Of a stretch of 64,000 nt of DNA, positions 60,542 to 64,000 are shown piece after piece. This DNA comes from Bacteroidota bacterium. Its GTDB lineage: Bacteria > Bacteroidota > Bacteroidia > Flavobacteriales_D > Crocinitomicaceae. The stretch lies in NCBI GenBank assembly GCA_016192075.1, contig JACPUU010000001.1:1-64000 (forward strand), given 5' to 3'. A program made the position numbers and the translations under genes. The notes beneath the pieces are model-generated. The model was not told the origin of the DNA and did not search any database. It saw only the letters and a program-made list of their open reading frames with translations. Every line of letters starts with the position of its first letter. Position 1 is the stretch's first letter.

Positions 60542-62551
60542 ATGGCTGAAGATAAATCTAAAAAAAGCGCTGATGACAGCGCAAAGAAAAAAGCCGCTAC
60601 TAAAATCACTGCAAAAAATGCAGATGTAAAAGCGGACGCAAAATCCACCACCAAAGTTAAAGCTGCAATCCGCAAAGTCGTTGACGAAGAAGCTGATTTG
60701 ATTGCTGCTGATGTGCGCAAAGAAGAAGAACCAATGTTTGAAGAAACAGCTGATATCCGCAAGGTAATCAGTGCTGTTATTCCAAAACAGGAGTTTGACT
60801 GGCATGCCTATGAAAACGATGGTAAAACTGAAGCTGAATTAGCAAAGCTTGACAAAATGTATGACAACTCCCTGAACTCTATTGCAGAGAAAGAAGTTGT
60901 TGACGGAACTGTTATTGCGCTTACTCAGAAAGAAGTAGTAGTGAACGTAAACTACAAATCAGAAGGTGTTATCCAGATCAACGAATTCCGTTACAACCCG
61001 GATTTGAAAGTTGGAGATACTGTTGAAGTGTATGTAGAATCACTCGAAGACAAATCAGGTCAGCTTGTACTGTCACACAAAACTGCAAGAACTCACCGTG
61101 CATGGCAACGTGTAAATGACGTATTGCGTTCAGGTGAAATCATCACCGGTTTTGTAAAATGCCGTACAAAAGGTGGTTTGATTGTAGACGTATTTGGAAT
61201 TGAGGCTTTCTTGCCTGGTTCACAAATTGACGTAAAACCAATTCGTGATTACGATCAGTACGTTGGTAAAAACATGGAGTTCAAAGTGGTTAAAATCAAC
61301 CCTGAATTCCGTAACGTGGTTGTTTCTCACAAAGCGCTTATTGAAGCAGAACTTGAAGAACAGAAAAAACAAATTATCGGTGGCCTTGAAAAAGGACAGG
61401 TTCTTGAAGGAACTGTTAAAAATATTACTTCATACGGAGTATTTATTGACCTTGGCGGCGTAGACGGATTGATCCACATCACTGACCTTTCATGGGGCCG
61501 TGTAAATCATCCGGAAGAAATCGTTCAGCTTGATTCTAAAATCAACGTGGTTATTCTTGATTTCGATGACAGCAAAAAACGTATTGCGCTTGGTTTAAAA
61601 CAATTGCAGCCACATCCGTGGGATGCATTGGATCAAAACATCCAGGTAGGTGATAAAGTAAAAGGTAAAGTAGTGGTTATTGCTGACTACGGTGCTTTCA
61701 TTGAAATCGCTCCGGGTGTTGAAGGTTTGATCCACGTTTCTGAAATGTCATGGTCACAACACTTACGTTCAGCTCAGGATTTCCTGAAAGTTGGAGACGA
61801 GGTAGAAGCTGTGATTTTAACATTAGACCGCGACGAGCGTAAAATGTCATTGGGTATTAAACAATTGATGCCAGATCCATGGGCTGATATTGAAACCAAA
61901 TATCCGGTTGACTCTAAACACACTGCCACTGTACGTAACTTCACCAACTTTGGTGTGTTTGTAGAACTGGAAGAAGGTGTTGATGGTTTGATTCACATCT
62001 CAGATCTTTCATGGTCTAAGAAAATTAAACACCCGTCAGAATTCTGCAAAGTAGGTGATAAAATGGAAGTAGTGGTTCTTGAATTAGACCGCGACAACCG
62101 CAGAATTGCACTGGGTCACAAACAACTTGAGACAAACCCTTGGGATGTATTTGAATCAACTTTCACAGAAGGTTCAGTTCACCAGGGAACAATCATCGAG
62201 GAGAAAAAAGACAAAGCAGCAATCGTTTCATTGCCTTATGGTGTAGAGGGAATTTGTCCTAAAAAACACCTGCGTAAAGCAGACGGTTCAAATGCAGCTG
62301 TTGACGAAGTTCTTGACTTCAAAGTAATTGAATTCAACAAAGAAGGAAAGAAAATAGTTGTGTCACACACCCGTACATTCGAAGAAGGAGAAGACGATGC
62401 ACCTTCAAGAGGTAAAAAGAAAACAACAGGTGGTGCAGGATCTGCAAATAAAGCCGTGAAAGAAATCAACGATTCAAACGAGAAATCAACCCTCGGAGAT
62501 CTTGATGCACTTTCAGCGTTGAAATCTGAAATGGAAGGAAAAGGTAACTAG
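60542..62551 (+). CDS. rpsA: Ribosomal protein S1
   Basis: A 669-residue protein with six S1 (OB-fold) RNA-binding domains. The first starts about residue 122 (VVDGTVIALTQKEVVV), then ITGFVKCRTKGGLIV, LEGTVKNITSYGVFIDLGG, VKGKVVVIADYGAFIEI, ATVRNFTNFGVFVELEEG and a more divergent sixth. A lysine/alanine-rich N-terminal extension of about 110 residues and a charged C-terminal tail flank them. The frame is open to 60251, but the promoter at 60435 and the composition change support ATG 60542. S1 delivers mRNA to the 30S subunit, important in Bacteroidota where Shine-Dalgarno sites are weak. Terminator at 62608. Confidence 0.93.
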   Translation: MAEDKSKKSADDSAKKKAATKITAKNADVKADAKSTTKVKAAIRKVVDEEADLIAADVRKEEEPMFEETADIRKVISAVIPKQEFDWHAYENDGKTEAELAKLDKMYDNSLNSIAEKEVVDGTVIALTQKEVVVNVNYKSEGVIQINEFRYNPDLKVGDTVEVYVESLEDKSGQLVLSHKTARTHRAWQRVNDVLRSGEIITGFVKCRTKGGLIVDVFGIEAFLPGSQIDVKPIRDYDQYVGKNMEFKVVKINPEFRNVVVSHKALIEAELEEQKKQIIGGLEKGQVLEGTVKNITSYGVFIDLGGVDGLIHITDLSWGRVNHPEEIVQLDSKINVVILDFDDSKKRIALGLKQLQPHPWDALDQNIQVGDKVKGKVVVIADYGAFIEIAPGVEGLIHVSEMSWSQHLRSAQDFLKVGDEVEAVILTLDRDERKMSLGIKQLMPDPWADIETKYPVDSKHTATVRNFTNFGVFVELEEGVDGLIHISDLSWSKKIKHPSEFCKVGDKMEVVVLELDRDNRRIALGHKQLETNPWDVFESTFTEGSVHQGTIIEEKKDKAAIVSLPYGVEGICPKKHLRKADGSNAAVDEVLDFKVIEFNKEGKKIVVSHTRTFEEGEDDAPSRGKKKTTGGAGSANKAVKEINDSNEKSTLGDLDALSALKSEMEGKGN

Positions 62552-62607
62552 TAACCTTGGTCTCGGCTCCGCTCGACCAGCGGTTGTTTGAGATGAACAA
62601 AATAGAA

Positions 62608-62645
62608 ACGCCTCCCCGTCTTGGACGGAGGGGCGTTTTTTTTTG
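62608..62645 (+). terminator. Intrinsic terminator after rpsA
   Basis: A 13-bp stem with one G-U pair and one mismatch (62608-62620 with 62624-62636, loop of three), followed by a run of nine T. Confidence 0.88.
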
Positions 62646-62707
62646 GCAATACGTTAAATGACGTCTGACTGAATATATAATCAATCACATTGAAAAGGGC
62701 GACTTCT

Positions 62708-62735
62708 GCAGGTTCAGGTCGCGACCTGAACCTGC
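62708..62735. repeat. 28-bp perfect palindrome
   Basis: gcaggttcaggtcg is followed directly by its exact complement. It lies 23 bases beyond the stop of the minus-strand transporter gene. It could be its terminator hairpin, although no T-run follows, or a protein-binding site. Confidence 0.75.
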
Positions 62736-62758
62736 TGTGTGGTGGTGCGTTTGGAGAA

Positions 62759-64000
62759 TCAATCCAGCTTCAACCGGTCAATATCCGGATCTTTTTTATA
62801 AGGATGCAATTCCCCTTCCCATTTAGATACAACGGCTGTTGCTACTGCATTACCTACTACATTGGTGGCAGAGCGTCCCATATCCAGAATCTGGTCAATT
62901 CCCAAAAGCAGCAAGAGCCCTTCTACCGGAATGCCAAAATAGGTAAGCATACCGGCAATAACCACCAGGGATGCGCGCGGAATGCCAGCCATGCCTTTGC
63001 TGGTGACAAGCAGTATCAATAACATGGTAATCTGATCGCCGGTAGACATGTCTATGCCGTAAGCCTGTGCAATAAAAACCGTTGCAAATGTCATGTACAT
63101 CATTGAGCCGTCCAGGTTGAATGAGTAGCCCAGCGGTAATACAAATGAAATAATGCGGTTACCGCAGCCAAAACGTTCCAGTGATTCGATTGTTTTTGGC
63201 ATGGCGGCTTCAGAACTGGCGGTGCTGAATGCGAGTAGAATGGGTTCTTTGATGTAACTAAGCAACCTGAAAAAATGGATGCGCATGGTAAGGCAAATCA
63301 GGAATAAAACGCCAAAAATGAAAAGCAGCAATCCCAGGTAGAAGGTTGCAATCAGGTACAGGTAACCGGTCAGCACACTGAGTCCCTGCGCGGCAACAAC
63401 GGCCGCAAGTGCTCCAAACACACCAAACGGCGCAAAGGCCATGACGTAATTGGTAACCTTAAACATGATGTGTGAAATGGCATCAAAAAAATCAACGACC
63501 ATTTTTCCCTTAGGCCCAACAGAAGCACAGGCAATTCCAAAGAACAAGGCAAAAACAACAATGGGTAAAATGTCATTCACGGCCATGGATTCTACCACGC
63601 TGTCTGGAATCACATGTTCAATAAATGTTTTAGAGTCAAACTTAGTTGCTTGCCCGCCGCCTGGTACATCTGATTTGTAAACACTTTTAGCAATGGCAAT
63701 GGTTGTATCAACCTGCATTGTTTGTGGATTAACCAACGCAAGTGTTGTGTCAATTTCAGTTTCTGCGGTGGCTGCTTCAGGTAGTTCAAGGGTCATTACC
63801 TTACCGGGTTTGGAGATATTGACAATCATTAAACCAAGCAGCAATGAGATAATTGCAGCGCCGGTAAAATAGAGAATTGTTTTGGCACCAATTCGTCCGA
63901 CCGATTTAAAATCACCCACTTTGGCAACACCCACTACCAACACTGCAAAAACCAATGGGGCAATAATCATTTTAATCAGGCGCATAAAAATGTCGCTCAG
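62759..64000 (-). CDS. DAACS-family dicarboxylate/amino-acid:cation symporter (5' end outside window)
   Basis: At least 413 residues; the frame is open through the window edge (LSDIF precedes the first visible Met), and family members have about 40-50 more residues, so the N-terminus is missing. Visible hallmarks: the SNARE-like serine-rich turn AFSTASSEAAMPKT, the conserved NLDGSMMY helix and the substrate-binding DMGRSATNVVGNAVA. The family takes up C4-dicarboxylates, glutamate or aspartate with Na+ or H+. A hydrophilic loop of about 55 residues (about 70-125 of the visible part) is longer than in E. coli DctA. Confidence 0.9.
   Translation of the reverse strand: MSDIFMRLIKMIIAPLVFAVLVVGVAKVGDFKSVGRIGAKTILYFTGAAIISLLLGLMIVNISKPGKVMTLELPEAATAETEIDTTLALVNPQTMQVDTTIAIAKSVYKSDVPGGGQATKFDSKTFIEHVIPDSVVESMAVNDILPIVVFALFFGIACASVGPKGKMVVDFFDAISHIMFKVTNYVMAFAPFGVFGALAAVVAAQGLSVLTGYLYLIATFYLGLLLFIFGVLFLICLTMRIHFFRLLSYIKEPILLAFSTASSEAAMPKTIESLERFGCGNRIISFVLPLGYSFNLDGSMMYMTFATVFIAQAYGIDMSTGDQITMLLILLVTSKGMAGIPRASLVVIAGMLTYFGIPVEGLLLLLGIDQILDMGRSATNVVGNAVATAVVSKWEGELHPYKKDPDIDRLKLD

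Overview
This window looks like a chromosomal stretch from a Bacteroidota bacterium, most likely Flavobacteriales; an affinity to Crocinitomicaceae/Fluviicola-type genomes is only an impression. The evidence is threefold. Four proteins end in type IX secretion (T9SS) C-terminal sorting domains, two of them large adhesin-like proteins with SprB-type repeats. There are lipoproteins with simple LxxC boxes, a PorE-like OmpA protein and a single-chain bacterial alpha-2-macroglobulin. Sixteen TAnnTTTG elements, the Bacteroidota -7 promoter box, lie just upstream of start codons, and several of them decide between alternative starts. No tRNA, rRNA, CRISPR array, prophage, transposase or integrase was seen, so this is ordinary core and lineage-specific chromosome rather than a genomic island.

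Layout. 0-8.2 kb: a 275-bp tandem duplication carrying the 3' end of a 2-oxoacid dehydrogenase E1 gene, then a TonB-domain protein and a DinB-like protein; next a minus-strand block (MOSC, membrane protein, YCII lipoprotein, YgiD dioxygenase, CorA, 3-hydroxybutyryl-CoA dehydrogenase), a membrane transglutaminase and a zinc-ribbon protein. 8.2-8.9 kb: gene-free DNA packed with hairpin repeats. 8.9-16 kb: a 1845-residue alpha-2-macroglobulin lipoprotein, then purC. 16-24.3 kb: secreted unknowns, a PAS-GAF sensor without an output domain, a LemA/TPM pair, an S4 protein, MeaB GTPase and a CBS protein. 24.4-34.2 kb: a helical protein with an AarF/ABC1 kinase, a triple-repeat helical protein, secreted and T9SS proteins, a lipase, a GT39-type glycosyltransferase and HtpG. 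34.6-43.3 kb: a giant WG-repeat protein, a Nudix hydrolase, a small run with a DUF493 protein and a membrane-tethered sorting-domain-like protein, a beta-barrel, a lipoprotein, and an MBL hydrolase overlapping a GH25 lysozyme. 43.6-53.4 kb: a thioredoxin-fold protein, an FtsX/ABC pair with degenerate ATPase motifs, a GNAT enzyme, a probably abundant T9SS protein, an HD hydrolase, a beta-barrel, the PorE-like protein and PrmC. 53.5-64 kb: two tandem paralogous SprB-repeat T9SS proteins, a thiolase, a repeat-rich leader region, ribosomal protein S1 and a DAACS-family transporter cut by the window end.

How the genes fit together. Much of the window serves the envelope: T9SS cargo, a possible T9SS peptidoglycan anchor, beta-barrels, lipoproteins, an anti-protease-like macroglobulin, a lysozyme and an ABC/FtsX complex. 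The housekeeping part covers purine synthesis, translation (S1, PrmC), chaperoning, magnesium uptake and the thiolase and hydroxyacyl-CoA steps of short-chain acyl-CoA metabolism, with MeaB. No single locus stands out as a complete undescribed system. The best leads are the LemA protein with an added cytoplasmic domain beside a TPM protein, the ABC/FtsX pair with altered catalytic motifs, the sorting-domain-like protein on a membrane anchor, the WG-repeat protein, the two-hairpin tandem repeats and the duplication at the left edge.
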